Counted from the stretch's first letter, positions 9,154-19,219 are shown. The stretch: DNA of 64,000 nucleotides from Thermogemmata fonticola (GCF_013694095.1 NZ_JACEFB010000002.1:594842-658841), one strand, 5' to 3'. Program-made: numbers and translations. The notes: generated by a model not told the origin, from the sequence alone.

Positions 9154-10347
9154 TCACCGGTGGGCAGACAGGGTCGGACGAGAACTCCCGCTGAGATCCT
9201 CTGCCGCTACCTTCATCCTCTGCAAGTCGTTATATAGTCCTTGCAGGTGGGTTTGCATGCGTTGCCGGGTGTAATGGGAAGCCCGCTGCCGCATGGCTTC
9301 CCCCTGGGCCGCGAGCAGGAGGGGGTCGTCGATCAGGCGGCGGACCCGCGCGGCCAGCTCGGCGGTCTTCCCTTCCGCGGCCAGGCCAACGGCCAAATCG
9401 CCGCCCAGCATCTCGGCCAGCTCCGGCGTCTGCCATCCCGTGACCACAGCCCCCTGAGCCATCGCAGCGGCTGCCACGGCCGGGGAACGATGCGGCGAGG
9501 TGATCAGGACCGCTTTCCCTGCACTGGGCCAGCCCCCGACTTGTTCGACGGGCAGAACATGGACCCGCAAGTCATCGAAGGCGAGTTGCCGGGCGAAAGC
9601 GGCCAGGCGGTGGCATTGCGCTTCAGAAGCGGCCACGACCAGCAGGTGCAGATGCGGACGGTTGTACCGCAGAATGTCGTGGATGACGATGGCCTGTCGT
9701 GCACCGGCATCGTCGTCGCTGGTGCAGAAATGCAGGAGCAATTGGGCAGAGGGAGGCAGGCGAAGCGGGGAAGCCTCCGGGGCCAAGCAGGGCGGGAAGG
9801 GTTCCGCCACCGGAGCAATCCAGCTCAGGCGGTCCGAAAGGACCCCCAGCCGCAGGTAGGGACCCGCCGCCGCACGGGCGGGCAGGAGCACACAATCCGC
9901 CCGGCGCACAGCCCGCGCCAAAAGCCAAGCCCGTAGGCCAAGCCCGACTGGCAGCGCCTCGAGAGCGACCACCGCGAAGCTCTTGCGCTGGCCGGAAGCG
10001 CGCGCCGCCAGAGCCAGTCCTACCGCCTCCGCGCCCTGGCAGAGCACGAGCGGTACATCCCGCTGCTGCAACCACCGGCCCAGTTGGCGCAGTCCGCGCC
10101 AATCCCAGAAGCCCCGCACCCGTCGCCGCACCACTTCCCCCCCCGCCTGTTGCACCCACACTTGCGCGAGGGTTTCTCCCACGCCGCATAGCACCACCGC
10201 CACGTCATGACCCAGCGCCTGCCAGGCCCGAAGAATCTGCCCCGTACCCCAGAACCAATCGCTGACCGTCCACTGCGATGTCAGCACTGCGACCACAGGC
10301 CGGACGCCGGACTGGCCTATTCCGTGGCTGCTCGGATGATCTGGCAT
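9154..10347 (-). CDS. Glycosyltransferase (GT-B fold, group 1/4-like)
   Basis: The 397-residue product begins with a Rossmann-like stretch ([15 protein letters not shown], then a Gly-rich segment and [10 protein letters not shown]) typical of the N-terminal half of GT-B glycosyltransferases. Its C-terminal half has the wording [16 protein letters not shown] followed by GLAAEG, which resembles the acceptor/donor-binding Glu region. A terminal helix ([15 protein letters not shown]) is common in group 1 enzymes. The ATG at 10347 is preceded by AGGAGG. Placement between hpt and glgC hints at a role in glycan or glycogen metabolism, but donor and acceptor are unknown. Confidence 0.75.
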   Translation of the reverse strand: MPDHPSSHGIGQSGVRPVVAVLTSQWTVSDWFWGTGQILRAWQALGHDVAVVLCGVGETLAQVWVQQAGGEVVRRRVRGFWDWRGLRQLGRWLQQRDVPLVLCQGAEAVGLALAARASGQRKSFAVVALEALPVGLGLRAWLLARAVRRADCVLLPARAAAGPYLRLGVLSDRLSWIAPVAEPFPPCLAPEASPLRLPPSAQLLLHFCTSDDDAGARQAIVIHDILRYNRPHLHLLVVAASEAQCHRLAAFARQLAFDDLRVHVLPVEQVGGWPSAGKAVLITSPHRSPAVAAAAMAQGAVVTGWQTPELAEMLGGDLAVGLAAEGKTAELAARVRRLIDDPLLLAAQGEAMRQRASHYTRQRMQTHLQGLYNDLQRMKVAAEDLSGSSRPTLSAHR

Positions 10348-10424
10348 CGTCTCAACCTCCTGGCTCAATCCTGCGCGGTGATGGCGGCCTTTCCTGCTGC
10401 ATCCGACGCGGTGATGCTGGCTTT

Positions 10425-10970
10425 TCAACTCGCCGGGGCAACGTATCCACCTTTCTCCGTCGCTTCGTCCAACGCCGCGATGTAAGGCAGATGGCGGTAC
10501 TCATCGTCATGATCCAGACCATAACCGACCACAAAGCGGTTGGGAATGGTGAAGGCGACGAAATCCGGCTCAAAGGGCACTTCCTGCCGTCCCAATTTGC
10601 GCAGCAGGACCCCGACTTTCACGGACTCCGCCCCACGGTCCAAAAGGTGTGCGACGACCCGCGTCAAGGTTTTTCCTGTATCCAAAATGTCGTCCAACAG
10701 GAGAACGTGGCGGGCGGTCAAATCCGGCAGGGATTCATCCCGGATTTCCAGCTTCCCTGGCCGTGTGGCACTGCCCCGATAGCTCGACGCCGTCAGGAAA
10801 CCCACGCGCAAAGGCAAGCGGATGCGTCGGATCAGGTCCGCCACGAACATGAGCGACCCGTTGAGTATGCCCACCACGGTGACAGGGGTGTCCCGGTAGC
10901 AGCGGGTGATCTCCTCGGCTAGTTCATCGAGCCGTGCTGCGATAGCTTCGGCAGGAATCAGAATTTCCAT
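10425..10970 (-). CDS. hpt: Hypoxanthine phosphoribosyltransferase
   Basis: This enzyme salvages hypoxanthine and guanine by condensing them with PRPP to give IMP and GMP. The 181-residue length is typical. The PRPP-binding signature VLLLDDILDTGKT is present, as are the N-terminal VVGILNGSLMF loop and the C-terminal FVVGYGLDHDDEYRHLPYI stretch that binds base and metal. AGGAGAG precedes the ATG at 10970. The gene leads a likely minus-strand run with the glycosyltransferase (77 bases downstream) and glgC. Confidence 0.96.
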   Translation of the reverse strand: MEILIPAEAIAARLDELAEEITRCYRDTPVTVVGILNGSLMFVADLIRRIRLPLRVGFLTASSYRGSATRPGKLEIRDESLPDLTARHVLLLDDILDTGKTLTRVVAHLLDRGAESVKVGVLLRKLGRQEVPFEPDFVAFTIPNRFVVGYGLDHDDEYRHLPYIAALDEATEKGGYVAPAS

Positions 10971-11302
10971 GCCGGACTCTCCTGGGCTGGGGGGCCGCCT
11001 CAGAGGCCGCCATATGGGAGGAGCGCCGGAAAAAATACCTCGTCACCGGAGCACAGGCGCGGCGTGTTTGCCATCCTGACATTCGGTATGTTCGCCGCCT
11101 GGTATTAGTGAGCTGTTGTATGACCGCGCGAAGGGGAATAACAGAGGAGCCTACTGGCTCGCCGGCAGGGAATCGGGTCACGAGCAGCCGGAGGGAAAGC
11201 AAGGGGGTGCTCGCTGCTTGCGTGACGCTGCCGAGCAGTTCGATTGGGTAGGACCGACGCAGTTAGGACCGACGCAGTTCAGCCCCAGTCAAATGGCCCT
11301 GG
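10971..11302. other. Intergenic region containing a 15-bp tandem repeat
   Basis: This 332-base stretch separates aat from hpt on the same strand. It holds two perfect head-to-tail copies of a 15-bp unit (TAGGACCGACGCAGT) at 11249-11263 and 11264-11278. I could not pick out a convincing promoter for hpt or a terminator for aat. Confidence 0.5.
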
Positions 11303-11983
11303 TCAGACGAAGCAAACATCCCGGAGCCGGACGGCATACCGCAGACGTTGCAGGTAGGTGCGGCGAGGAATGTTGAAGGCCCCGAGGCGCTCGGTATGGG
11401 GAGTGGTCATTTGCACATCCAGCAGGACGAAACGCCGCTCCTTGAGGCGGCGCACGAGAGCGGCCAAGGCGGCCTTGGAACCGTCGGTGATCCGGTAAAA
11501 CATCGACTCGGCTGCGAACAAGCCCCCCAAAGCGACGCCGTAGACCCCGCCGGCGAGCGTATCGCCCACCCAGCTTTCCACACTATGGGCGAAGCCCAGG
11601 CGGTGGAGTTCCTCGTAGGCGGCGATCATCTCCGGCGTGATCCAGGTACCCCCCTCGCGGTTCTCGCCGCAAGCGCGAATGACTTGCCCGAAGCATTGAT
11701 TGATCGTGATGCGGAACTTGCCGGAGCGCAGGGTACGGGCCAGGCGGCGGGAAACATGCAACCCGCCGTAAGGTTCGGGACCCTCCAGCTCGATGATGGC
11801 CCGCGGGTCAGGCGACCACCACAGGATGGGGTCATCTTCGCCATACCAGGGGAAGACGCCCTCGGCATAGGCGCGGAGCAAGGTGCGCGGACTGAGGTCG
11901 CCGCCAACGCCGACAAAACCGTCGGCATCCGCCAGCTCGGGAGGAATCCAAGGAACATCCCGTTGCGGGAGCGGAGAATTCAT
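11303..11983 (-). CDS. aat: Leucyl/phenylalanyl-tRNA-protein transferase
   Basis: Aat transfers Leu or Phe from its aminoacyl-tRNA to proteins with N-terminal Arg or Lys, feeding the N-end rule degradation pathway. The 226-residue product has the family landmarks: an N-terminal VGGDLSPRTLLRAYAEGVFPWY segment, WWSPDPRA, HSVESW and the signature GGVYGVALGGLFAAESMF. The start overlaps the stop of the preceding secreted-protein gene by 4 bases, so the two are probably translationally coupled even though their functions look unrelated. Confidence 0.96.
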   Translation of the reverse strand: MNSPLPQRDVPWIPPELADADGFVGVGGDLSPRTLLRAYAEGVFPWYGEDDPILWWSPDPRAIIELEGPEPYGGLHVSRRLARTLRSGKFRITINQCFGQVIRACGENREGGTWITPEMIAAYEELHRLGFAHSVESWVGDTLAGGVYGVALGGLFAAESMFYRITDGSKAALAALVRRLKERRFVLLDVQMTTPHTERLGAFNIPRRTYLQRLRYAVRLRDVCFV

Positions 11984-12663
11984 GGTCCCAGTTTCTCCAG
12001 CAAAAGGCGGGCCTGTCGGGCAGCCGCGGTCGTGGGATATTTCTTGATAACCACTTCCAAATAAATCTTGGCAGCCGCCGGTTTGTTTTCCGCCAGCAGT
12101 TTTTGAGCCATCGCCAGCCGCTCTTGCGCCTGCTGCTCCTCTTCCGCCGTGGCCGGGGGTAACTCCTTGCCTCGTTCCCCCTGGGTCGTCAGGCGGACCC
12201 AGCCGTCATGTTTATGATCGGGCAGGGACAGGACCACGTAGCCCAGGTTCTGCTGGCTCGCTTTGCTCCCCGCGGTGAGCACCTGGTCCAGAGCCTGAAG
12301 GAGGGATTGCTCCGCCAGGTCCACCTGGATGCGGACCTGAGCCGGAAAGCCCGGAGCATAGGTCCACAACACCGGCTCGCCGGTTTGCTCCTCAGCAAGC
12401 TGGGCGAACTCTTTGAGGATGTCGCCGAGCCGGGCGTCCTGGAAGCTGCCGCGGATTTTCACGCGGGCCAATCGCAGACGTGTACTCGCCGCCGCCGGGG
12501 TCTCTTGGGCTGGCGATGATGGGGCCGCCGGGCGGTTTTCCCCCGTTCCCCCAGGCGTCTGAGCCACGGCCTCTCCAGGTCCAAAACTGGTTCCGACTAT
12601 TGGAAAAGCTACTATTCCCAAGCCGACGAGGAAGAGCCGCCAGACGGCACTCCTGCGATACAT
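11980..12663 (-). CDS. Secreted protein with an STN-like domain and C-terminal TPR-like helices
   Basis: The 227-residue product starts MYRRSAVWRLFL and has a hydrophobic signal segment, followed by a Pro/Ala-rich linker. A middle region (LGDILKEFAQLAEE... VRIQVDLAEQSLLQALDQVL) resembles the small STN/secretin N-terminal fold. The C-terminal stretch (AQERLAMAQKLLAENKPAAAKIYLEVVIKKYP) looks like a TPR hairpin pair. A longer start at 12696 is possible. It overlaps aat by 4 bases. It is probably periplasmic; its function is unknown. Confidence 0.7.
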   Translation of the reverse strand: MYRRSAVWRLFLVGLGIVAFPIVGTSFGPGEAVAQTPGGTGENRPAAPSSPAQETPAAASTRLRLARVKIRGSFQDARLGDILKEFAQLAEEQTGEPVLWTYAPGFPAQVRIQVDLAEQSLLQALDQVLTAGSKASQQNLGYVVLSLPDHKHDGWVRLTTQGERGKELPPATAEEEQQAQERLAMAQKLLAENKPAAAKIYLEVVIKKYPTTAAARQARLLLEKLGP

Positions 12664-12861
12664 CACGCCCTGGGCGCTGCGATGGTGCATGCTCACTCTC
12701 CCTGGTGCAGGTCCGAAGCTGATCCCGGTGCAGGTCCGTCGGTGCCGAGTATGGTGCCGCAGTCCCTTGCTGTGGAGGTCCGTTTTCTTCCATCTTAGCA
12801 GGCGGAAAGCCTCCAGGGGGCCAGGGCAGGACGGAGAGCGGCAGAAGGGGCGGGCGGGCGG

Positions 12862-12890
12862 TTGGTGATACGGCGGTGGAATCGTACAAT
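12862..12890 (+). promoter_or_regulatory. Candidate gyrA promoter
   Basis: TTGGTG (12862-12867) and TACAAT (12885-12890) are separated by 17 bases. The -10 matches 5 of 6 consensus positions and the -35 matches 3 of 6. It would start RNA about 80 bases before gyrA. The rest of the 313-base region between the divergent genes shows nothing else I can name. Confidence 0.4.
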
Positions 12891-12976
12891 AGTCTTCTCA
12901 TGTAACGTCGGGTTGGAATCGAGAGGCAAGCGGCCAGCGGAGTGCTGGCAAAAGCCCTGGCACAAGGAGCTTGAGG

Positions 12977-15742
12977 TTGGCGGACGCGGTCAATCCTCCG
13001 ACAGTTTCGGATGGGCCAGCGGCAGCGGGTGGCGAACCGCCGATCCCGGAGCTGGACATCATCGATGAGTTGCAGACCAGCTACCTGACGTATGCCCAGT
13101 CCGTGATTGTCAGCCGGGCGTTGCCGGATGTACGGGACGGTTTGAAGCCGGTCCAGCGCCGGATTCTGGTCGCCATGCGCGACCTGGGTTTAGGTCCGAC
13201 AGCGGCGACGAGCAAATGCGCCGGCATCATCGGCGAGACAATGAAGCGGTATCACCCGCACGGGGATGCCTCGATCTATGACACCCTGGTCCGCATGACC
13301 CAGGAATGGGTGATGCGCTACCCGCTGATTGAGGGACAGGGAAACTTCGGCTCGATCGCCGGTTTGCCGCCTGCCGCCCACCGCTACACCGAGGCCCGCC
13401 TCAGCCCCGTGGCCGCCGAGATGCTCGATGATCTGGATCGTGACACGGTGGACTTCATCGACAACTACGACGGCAAATATCAGGAGCCGCTCGTCCTGCC
13501 GGGCCGGTTTCCCAACCTGCTGGTGAACGGCGCCGATGGCATCGCCGTCGGAATGGCGACCCATATCCCGCCCCACAATCTGCGAGAAGTGTGCGCCGCC
13601 CTCATCCGCCTGCTCGATGACCCGGATGTCTCACTCCAGGAACTGCTGGAGATCATCCCCGGCCCGGATTTCCCCACCGGCGGCATCATCATGGGCCGGC
13701 AGGGCATCCTCGATGGTTACGCTCGCGGCTACGGGCGGCTGACTCTCCGCGCACGAGCCGAGATCATCGAGGAAGGCAAAGGCAAAACCCCCGCGATCGT
13801 CATCCGGGAGGTCCCCTTCCAGGTGACCCGCAATGCATTGGCCGAAGAGATCGGCGAGCTGGTCAAAGATGAGCGCATCACCGGCATCCGCGGCATCCGG
13901 GATGAATCCAGCAAGCGAGGCGGCGAACCCGTCCGCTTGATCATCGAACTCAGCCCCAAGGCGGACCCCCATTTGGTCCTCAATCAACTTTACCAGTACA
14001 GCAAGCTCCAAAAGACCGTCAGTGTCATCATGCTGGCCCTGGTGGATGGCCAGCCGCGCATCCTCGGCCTCAAGGAGATGATGCAGCGCTTCCTGGAGCA
14101 TCGCATCCTGGTGATCCGCCGCCGGACGGAGTTTCTGCTGCGGGAAGCCAAGCGCCGCGGCCACGTGCTGGAAGGACAGTTGATCGCCATCGCCGACATC
14201 GAAGCGGTCATTCGCATCTGCCGCACCTCCCCCGATCGGCAGGAAGCCAAGCGTCGGCTCATGGAGCTGGCCGTTCCCGCCGCGCTCATGGAGCGAGCCA
14301 TCGGTGCCGAAGCCTTCGCCGCCTTGCAGCGAGAATTGGGAGTCCTGTCACAGTACCAGATGACCGAGCAGCAGGCCGAAGCGGTGGTCCGCTTGCAACT
14401 CGGACAACTGGCGGCCCTGGAAAGTGACGAAATCCTCCAGGAATACCTGCAACTGCGGCAGCAGATCCGGGAGTACGAAACCCTTCTGGCAGACCCGGCC
14501 AACATCCGCGCCGTGATTCGCGAGGAATTGCAGCGTCTGGCCGATAAGTACGGCGATGACCGCCGCACGGAAATCGCGGACGCTGAAGCGGAATTGGACC
14601 TGGAAGACCTTATCGAAGATGAACAGAACGTCGTGAGCATCACTCACGAGGGCTTCATCAAGCGTATGCCGTTGCACGAATACCGGGTCCAGGGCCGCGG
14701 CGGCAAGGGCGTCCAGGGCGGCTTACGGGAAAACGATTTCGTCGAGCATTTCTTCGTTGCTTCCACCAAAGCCTACCTGCTCTGCTTCACCACGACGGGG
14801 CGGTGTTACTGGCTCAAGGTGTACCGCATTCCCCAGGCCTCTCGCACTTCTCCGGGACGGGCCATGGCCAACGTGCTCGCCCTGCCGCCGGAAGAAAAGA
14901 TCACCAGCATTGTCCCCGTGCGAGAGTTCGCCGAAGGGTTTTGTCTGATGATGGCCACGCGGCGGGGGACGGTCAAAAAAACCGACCTCATGGAATACAG
15001 TCGGCCGCGCAGCGGCGGCATCATCGGCATCACGCTCGATGCGGGGGATGAGCTGATCGATGTCTGCCTGACGCGAGCGGGGGATGAAGTCGTGCTTTCG
15101 ACCCGCCAGGGCATGGCCATCCGCTTCAGCGAGGCGGATGTGCGCCCGATGGGCCGGGCCGCACGCGGAGTCCGCGGCATCCGCCTGAGCCGAGACGATT
15201 GCGTCGTCGGCATGGTCGTCGCCGATCCCGAAGGCCAGTTGCTCACCGTCACCGAGAAAGGTTACGGCAAGCGCACCCCCTTCGGACCAAATAGCCCGGA
15301 TGGCCTCAGCGCCGCGTCGGCCCCGGAGGAAGAGGACTCGGAAGCCCCCGCCCTCCATGGCGCCGCCGAAGAGCCGGAAGACGCCGAAGCGGCGGAAACG
15401 GCCAGCCAGGCCGAGGACAGCGCGGACACCGCCGCAGACAGCGATTCCACCAACATGCGTTACCGCTTGCAACGCCGGGGAGGTAAAGGGATCAAAGATG
15501 TCCGGGTGACCGCCAAAAACGGCCCGGTCGTCGGTATTGCCAGTGTCCGCGATGGCGATGAAATCATGCTCATCAGCAAGGAGGGCATGGTGGTTCGCTG
15601 TCGGGTCAATGACATCCGCATCGTGGGCCGCAATACCCAGGGCGTCCGCCTGATCCATCTGAAAGAAGGCGACCAGGTCGTCTCCTTGGCTAAAGTCGCA
15701 CGGGAAGAGATCGCCGAAGTGCCGGCGGATATTCCCCGCTGA
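12977..15742 (+). CDS. gyrA: DNA gyrase subunit A
   Basis: GyrA is the breakage-reunion subunit of gyrase, which introduces negative supercoils with GyrB. The protein is about 921 residues. The winged-helix region carries [12 protein letters not shown] and the active-site Arg-Tyr in [10 protein letters not shown]. The C-terminal beta-pinwheel has the GyrA box [11 protein letters not shown], which marks gyrase rather than topoisomerase IV. The QRDR position equivalent to E. coli Ser83 is Ala. About 54 residues of Glu/Ala-rich sequence (roughly 772-825) are inserted late in the C-terminal domain. A TTG start at 12977 is favoured because AAGGAG lies 7 bases upstream; TTG at 12971 is also in frame. 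gyrB is not in the window. Confidence 0.97.
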   Translation: MADAVNPPTVSDGPAAAGGEPPIPELDIIDELQTSYLTYAQSVIVSRALPDVRDGLKPVQRRILVAMRDLGLGPTAATSKCAGIIGETMKRYHPHGDASIYDTLVRMTQEWVMRYPLIEGQGNFGSIAGLPPAAHRYTEARLSPVAAEMLDDLDRDTVDFIDNYDGKYQEPLVLPGRFPNLLVNGADGIAVGMATHIPPHNLREVCAALIRLLDDPDVSLQELLEIIPGPDFPTGGIIMGRQGILDGYARGYGRLTLRARAEIIEEGKGKTPAIVIREVPFQVTRNALAEEIGELVKDERITGIRGIRDESSKRGGEPVRLIIELSPKADPHLVLNQLYQYSKLQKTVSVIMLALVDGQPRILGLKEMMQRFLEHRILVIRRRTEFLLREAKRRGHVLEGQLIAIADIEAVIRICRTSPDRQEAKRRLMELAVPAALMERAIGAEAFAALQRELGVLSQYQMTEQQAEAVVRLQLGQLAALESDEILQEYLQLRQQIREYETLLADPANIRAVIREELQRLADKYGDDRRTEIADAEAELDLEDLIEDEQNVVSITHEGFIKRMPLHEYRVQGRGGKGVQGGLRENDFVEHFFVASTKAYLLCFTTTGRCYWLKVYRIPQASRTSPGRAMANVLALPPEEKITSIVPVREFAEGFCLMMATRRGTVKKTDLMEYSRPRSGGIIGITLDAGDELIDVCLTRAGDEVVLSTRQGMAIRFSEADVRPMGRAARGVRGIRLSRDDCVVGMVVADPEGQLLTVTEKGYGKRTPFGPNSPDGLSAASAPEEEDSEAPALHGAAEEPEDAEAAETASQAEDSADTAADSDSTNMRYRLQRRGGKGIKDVRVTAKNGPVVGIASVRDGDEIMLISKEGMVVRCRVNDIRIVGRNTQGVRLIHLKEGDQVVSLAKVAREEIAEVPADIPR

Positions 15743-15841
15743 CGGGGGCGGCGGCATGCGGCCGGACGCTCGAACTCCTTTGGGAGTGAGGGACCAACCA
15801 TAAGTAACTCCGCCAGGCTGCTCGATTCGGGAGCGGAAGTG

Positions 15842-16855
15842 ATGCGTGTCCTACTGACCGGAGGCTATGGCTTCATCGGGGCTTGGATCATTCGCAACTT
15901 GCTGGAGCAGGGCCACGCGGTTTACGTCTTCGATCTCAAAGAGGACCCGCGCCGCCTCCTCCAGATTCTGCCCGCCTCCGAGGCATCCCGCGCGGTCTTT
16001 GTGCCCGGCAACGTGACGGACTGGCCCGCCCTCCGCCGCGCCATCGAGGAGCATGGCATCACGCACATCATCCACTTAGCCGGTTTGCAAGTGCCGGCCT
16101 GCCGGGCGGACCCTCTTTTGGGCGCCCAAGTGAATGTCCTCGGCACCCTGGCGGTCTTGGAAGCGGCTCGATTGTCCCGCGGCCAGGTCCAGCGCGTCGT
16201 CTATGCCAGCAGTGCCGCCGTCTATGGTCCGCCGGATGGTTATCCTCCTGGCCCGCTCTCGGAAGAGGTGATCCTGCGGCCCAGCACCCACTACGGCGTC
16301 TTCAAAGCCTGTAACGAAGGCAATGCCCGCATCTACTTCCTCGATCACGGACTCGTCAGCATCGGCCTGCGTCCCTGGACCGTCTATGGCGTGGGCCGAG
16401 ACCTGGGCATGACTAGCGAACCGACCAAGGCCATCAAAGCCGCTTTGCTCGGCCGGCCCTGGCACATCACCTTCGGCGGCTGGACCGACTTCCAGTACGT
16501 CGATGATGTGGCGAAAACTTTTATCCTCTGCCTGGAGCGTCCCTACCACGGGGCGAAAAGTTACAACTTGCGCGGCACCGTCACCACGCTGGCTGAGTTC
16601 CACCGGACGCTCTGCCAAGTGCTCCCCGAAGCTGAGCGGCTGGTCACCTTCGGTTCCACCCAGATTCCTATTGCTTATGATCTGAGCGATGATGCCCTCC
16701 AGCGCGATTTGGGGCCGATGCCCAAAACTCCCCTTCGCCGCGGCATCGAAGAGACCGTCGCCATCTTCCGCCAATTGCACCAGCAAGGACGCCTGGACAC
16801 CTCGGACCTGGAGGCGGTCCGCTCCGGCTCTGATGCTGTCGCCGCTGAGCCGTGA
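15842..16855 (+). CDS. NAD-dependent epimerase/dehydratase (extended SDR)
   Basis: This 337-residue extended short-chain dehydrogenase/reductase acts on nucleotide sugars by family. It has the dinucleotide-binding TGGYGFIG near the N terminus, an acidic residue ending strand 2 (FDLKED), HLAG, the catalytic SSAAVYG serine region and the YxxxK pair in HYGVFK. LRPWTVYGVGRD and YVDDVA are typical of UDP-sugar epimerases and reductases. The ATG at 15842 is preceded by GGAG; a GTG one codon earlier is in frame. It follows gyrA after 99 bases and is probably involved in envelope sugar synthesis. The exact substrate is not evident. Confidence 0.85.
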   Translation: MRVLLTGGYGFIGAWIIRNLLEQGHAVYVFDLKEDPRRLLQILPASEASRAVFVPGNVTDWPALRRAIEEHGITHIIHLAGLQVPACRADPLLGAQVNVLGTLAVLEAARLSRGQVQRVVYASSAAVYGPPDGYPPGPLSEEVILRPSTHYGVFKACNEGNARIYFLDHGLVSIGLRPWTVYGVGRDLGMTSEPTKAIKAALLGRPWHITFGGWTDFQYVDDVAKTFILCLERPYHGAKSYNLRGTVTTLAEFHRTLCQVLPEAERLVTFGSTQIPIAYDLSDDALQRDLGPMPKTPLRRGIEETVAIFRQLHQQGRLDTSDLEAVRSGSDAVAAEP

Positions 16856-17156
16856 TCCTCCCGTCCCTCCCCCTTGCGCAGATCATCTCCGCTCGCTCGT
16901 CCCCGCGCATTCTCGGCTTGGGCGGCCATGCCCCGTTTGCCATCCGCTTTGTAATTCCCGGCGGACCGTTTTGTACGGAATCCCTCAAGTGGCAAAAGTT
17001 GCAAGCTCGCCGGGAACCTTTCCCCGCTGGCTCCCCACGGAATCTCCCCGAAAAAAGCGTTTTTCGCCGGATCGTTTCTCCTCCGCGGGTTTTGGCATGC
17101 CGCCTGCACAACTCTTTTCCGCCAGTGACGGCATTCCCCATCCAGGAGGCTTGCTG
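16856..17156. other. Intergenic region with no identified feature
   Basis: I see no convincing promoter, terminator or structured repeat in these 301 bases, apart from the strong ribosome-binding site at the right edge that serves the next small gene. Confidence 0.4.
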
Positions 17157-17435
17157 ATGATCTCGACACGTACCCCCGCGCCCATTCCTCTGACCCTCTG
17201 TGGAACAGAGACGGGAAAGACCCTTGACGGCTCTGGCAAAACATCCACCCGCCCCGCCACAACCCTGGAGCGCCAACGCTCGGCGGCGGAAATCCGGCAA
17301 ATGCTCCGGGACATTGCCTGGGTTCTGCACTGGACACAGCGGGTCAAGCGCGAGCTGGCCGCCGAGTGCATGCCCTGCACTTCCGAGGCGATCCCTGCCG
17401 ACAAAGACGGGATGCCCGCCGACTTGCCGGCTTGA
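17157..17435 (+). CDS. Small hypothetical protein (92 residues)
   Basis: The ATG at 17157 is preceded by a strong AGGAGG seven bases upstream, the main reason to call it. The first 40 residues are Thr/Pro-rich. The second half is a helix-prone stretch (AAEIRQMLRDIAWVLHWTQRV) followed by a Cys pair (ECMPC). There is no signal peptide or known domain. The Thr/Pro-rich N terminus could be a flexible tail on a small helical domain. It stands alone between the epimerase and the convergent DUF1080 gene. Confidence 0.55.
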   Translation: MISTRTPAPIPLTLCGTETGKTLDGSGKTSTRPATTLERQRSAAEIRQMLRDIAWVLHWTQRVKRELAAECMPCTSEAIPADKDGMPADLPA

Positions 17436-17635
17436 CCTTGCCCCTTGGGAAGGGACCCCCTGATGGAATTGCCCCAGGAAGTTTCCCGGCGGATGTGTCC
17501 CTTCGGCGAACGGCCCTCGGTCCCCGCGGCTTCGCTGTCAGAAAGGTGACATTCCTGGAATCGCCCAGCCGGTCATGCTCGTCGAACGACAGCCGACGGA
17601 GGGGAAGGAAAACCGCGAAATGTGGAAAACAGAGT

Positions 17636-18466
17636 CTACTTCAACTCGCGGATCTCGATCTTGCGGAACTCTGTGGGATGGCTCTCCGCCTGGATGGCGA
17701 TGTATCCTTCACTCAGGAGCACCTCGCCGTTGCGTTCGCGGAGCAGGCGGGCCGCATCGGGGTCCTTCGGGTCCAATTGGGGCTTTTCGTACTCCAGCAC
17801 CAGCTCGCCTTCGACATAATGCCGCACTTTCTCGCTGCCGAGCACTTCAATTTCCGCCGTGACCCAAACATCGCCGTGGTAAGTCTTAGAGCGGGAGTTG
17901 GTGCAGTGCGGCGTGAAGAGCTTGCCGTTGAGGACGATGTGGGTGCCCGGCGTGCAGACGTTGTTCGTCGGGCGATTCCCCTGGCCCAAACCGCCGAGAA
18001 GTTGTGCCTCGATGGAGACGGGAAAGTCCTGATCCTTCCGCATGCTTTTGGGGTCCTGGCAGTGGAACATGATGCCATTGTTGCGCACCGCCCAACTTGG
18101 CCCGCCCGGACATTGCTGCCCGACAAAGCGATACTCCACCCGCAAGCGATAGCGCGAAAACTTTTCCTTCACGTAGAACAGATGCCCGAAGGTGTTGTCA
18201 AATGAGCGGTACTTGTCGTAGCAGACTTTGAGCACGCCATCTTCGACCCGGAAGGTGTCCCGATAGTTTTCCCCCAAAGGATGGCCCTTGAATTTCGGCA
18301 CCCAGCCATCGAGGTCCTTGCCATTGAACAACGCCCGCCACGGCGTGGCTGGTTGTGTGCTTTCCTGGGCAGGAAGCGATAACAACCCGATCGATAAGAG
18401 GCTTCCTAAACTTGCTATGCCCAAAAGGGACATCCACGCATTGCTCCACTGGGCTGATCGCACCAT
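17636..18466 (-). CDS. Secreted DUF1080 (3-keto-disaccharide hydrolase-like) protein
   Basis: The 276-residue product has a signal peptide (a positive start, then a hydrophobic core ending near LLSLPAQ). A DUF1080 concanavalin-like domain follows, with the signature ALFNGKDLDGW at its start, NNGIMFHCQDP in the middle and GYIAIQAESHPTEFRKIEI at the end. The last stretch is the usual closing motif (IxLQxHGxxVxFRNIxI) with the His replaced by Glu. Members are tied to 3-keto-sugar or glucoside hydrolysis outside the cytoplasm. GGAGGAG precedes the ATG at 18466; an upstream in-frame extension to 18790 is rejected. Confidence 0.88.
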   Translation of the reverse strand: MVRSAQWSNAWMSLLGIASLGSLLSIGLLSLPAQESTQPATPWRALFNGKDLDGWVPKFKGHPLGENYRDTFRVEDGVLKVCYDKYRSFDNTFGHLFYVKEKFSRYRLRVEYRFVGQQCPGGPSWAVRNNGIMFHCQDPKSMRKDQDFPVSIEAQLLGGLGQGNRPTNNVCTPGTHIVLNGKLFTPHCTNSRSKTYHGDVWVTAEIEVLGSEKVRHYVEGELVLEYEKPQLDPKDPDAARLLRERNGEVLLSEGYIAIQAESHPTEFRKIEIRELK

Positions 18467-18668
18467 GATTGTGCTCCTCCGAAACTGGATCTGCACGATT
18501 TTGTTGCCGAGCTTGCCAGGGACCACCCCTTGTTCCGGGGGAACCAGATGCTTCCCCGTTCCGAATTGCCATTGTTTTAGAACTTCCCAGGGAAACTGAT
18601 CCAGGTAGAAAAAAGGTAAACTTGGGGAAGAGCCGGGAGCGGATGCGACTAGCGTAACGGAGGCGGGG

Positions 18669-19106
18669 ATGGCACAAGTCCAGGGGCGGGTGGCGACGGT
18701 GCGGCCGGTGGACGAGGCCGAGGCCAGCGGCAAAGTTGCGGAGATTTTCGCCGACATCAAGCGGACCAAAGGGCTGGAACGGGTACCCAACTTCTGGCGT
18801 GTGCTGGCGACCCATCCCGATCAGTTGGAGATGGTCTGGAGCCGGTTGAAAGCGCTGATGCATCCGGAAGCGGTGGGGCGGGACTCGCCGCTGGATGCCC
18901 GGACGCGCGAGATCATCGCTCTGGCGGTCAGTGCGGCCAATGGCTGTAGCTATTGCATCAATTCCCACACGGCAGCCCTGCGCAAACTCGGCGTCGATGA
19001 CCGCACCCTCGGAGAAATCCTGGCGATCGTCTCGCTCTTCTGCACCACCAACGTGCTGGCGGATGCCTATCAGGTCCAGCCGGATGTCCTGCCGCCGGTG
19101 GAATAG
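18669..19106 (+). CDS. Carboxymuconolactone decarboxylase family (AhpD-like) protein
   Basis: This 145-residue all-helical protein carries the family CxxC site followed by His (CSYCINSH), the redox/proton-relay centre in AhpD-type alkylhydroperoxidases. The preceding helix reads LDARTREIIALAVSAANG, the typical CMD domain wording. By family it acts as a small peroxidase/disulfide reductase or a decarboxylase; the conserved Cys pair favours the redox role. GGAGGCGGGG precedes the ATG. It is convergent with the CRTAC1 locus. Confidence 0.9.
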   Translation: MAQVQGRVATVRPVDEAEASGKVAEIFADIKRTKGLERVPNFWRVLATHPDQLEMVWSRLKALMHPEAVGRDSPLDARTREIIALAVSAANGCSYCINSHTAALRKLGVDDRTLGEILAIVSLFCTTNVLADAYQVQPDVLPPVE

Positions 19107-19219
19107 CGGGGTGCGCGGGCTGGCCGGCGTTCGCTTGGCTGGCGTGTCTTCCAATCCTACGGTTTATCCGGTCCTAACGGTCCTGGCTCCGTCCGGTGAC
19201 AGTCTTCTGTCCGTTCTCC

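Noticed and set aside
9119..9157. N-terminal extension of glgC
   Set aside because: GAGGAGG precedes the ATG at 9118 and the family signature starts there.
12977..15742. Topoisomerase IV subunit A (parC) instead of gyrA
   Set aside because: A GyrA box ([11 protein letters not shown]) is present and the C-terminal domain is a full pinwheel.
15765..15790. Hairpin after gyrA (ACTCC/GGAGT) as terminator
   Set aside because: The stem is only 5 bp, flanked by mismatches and without a T run.
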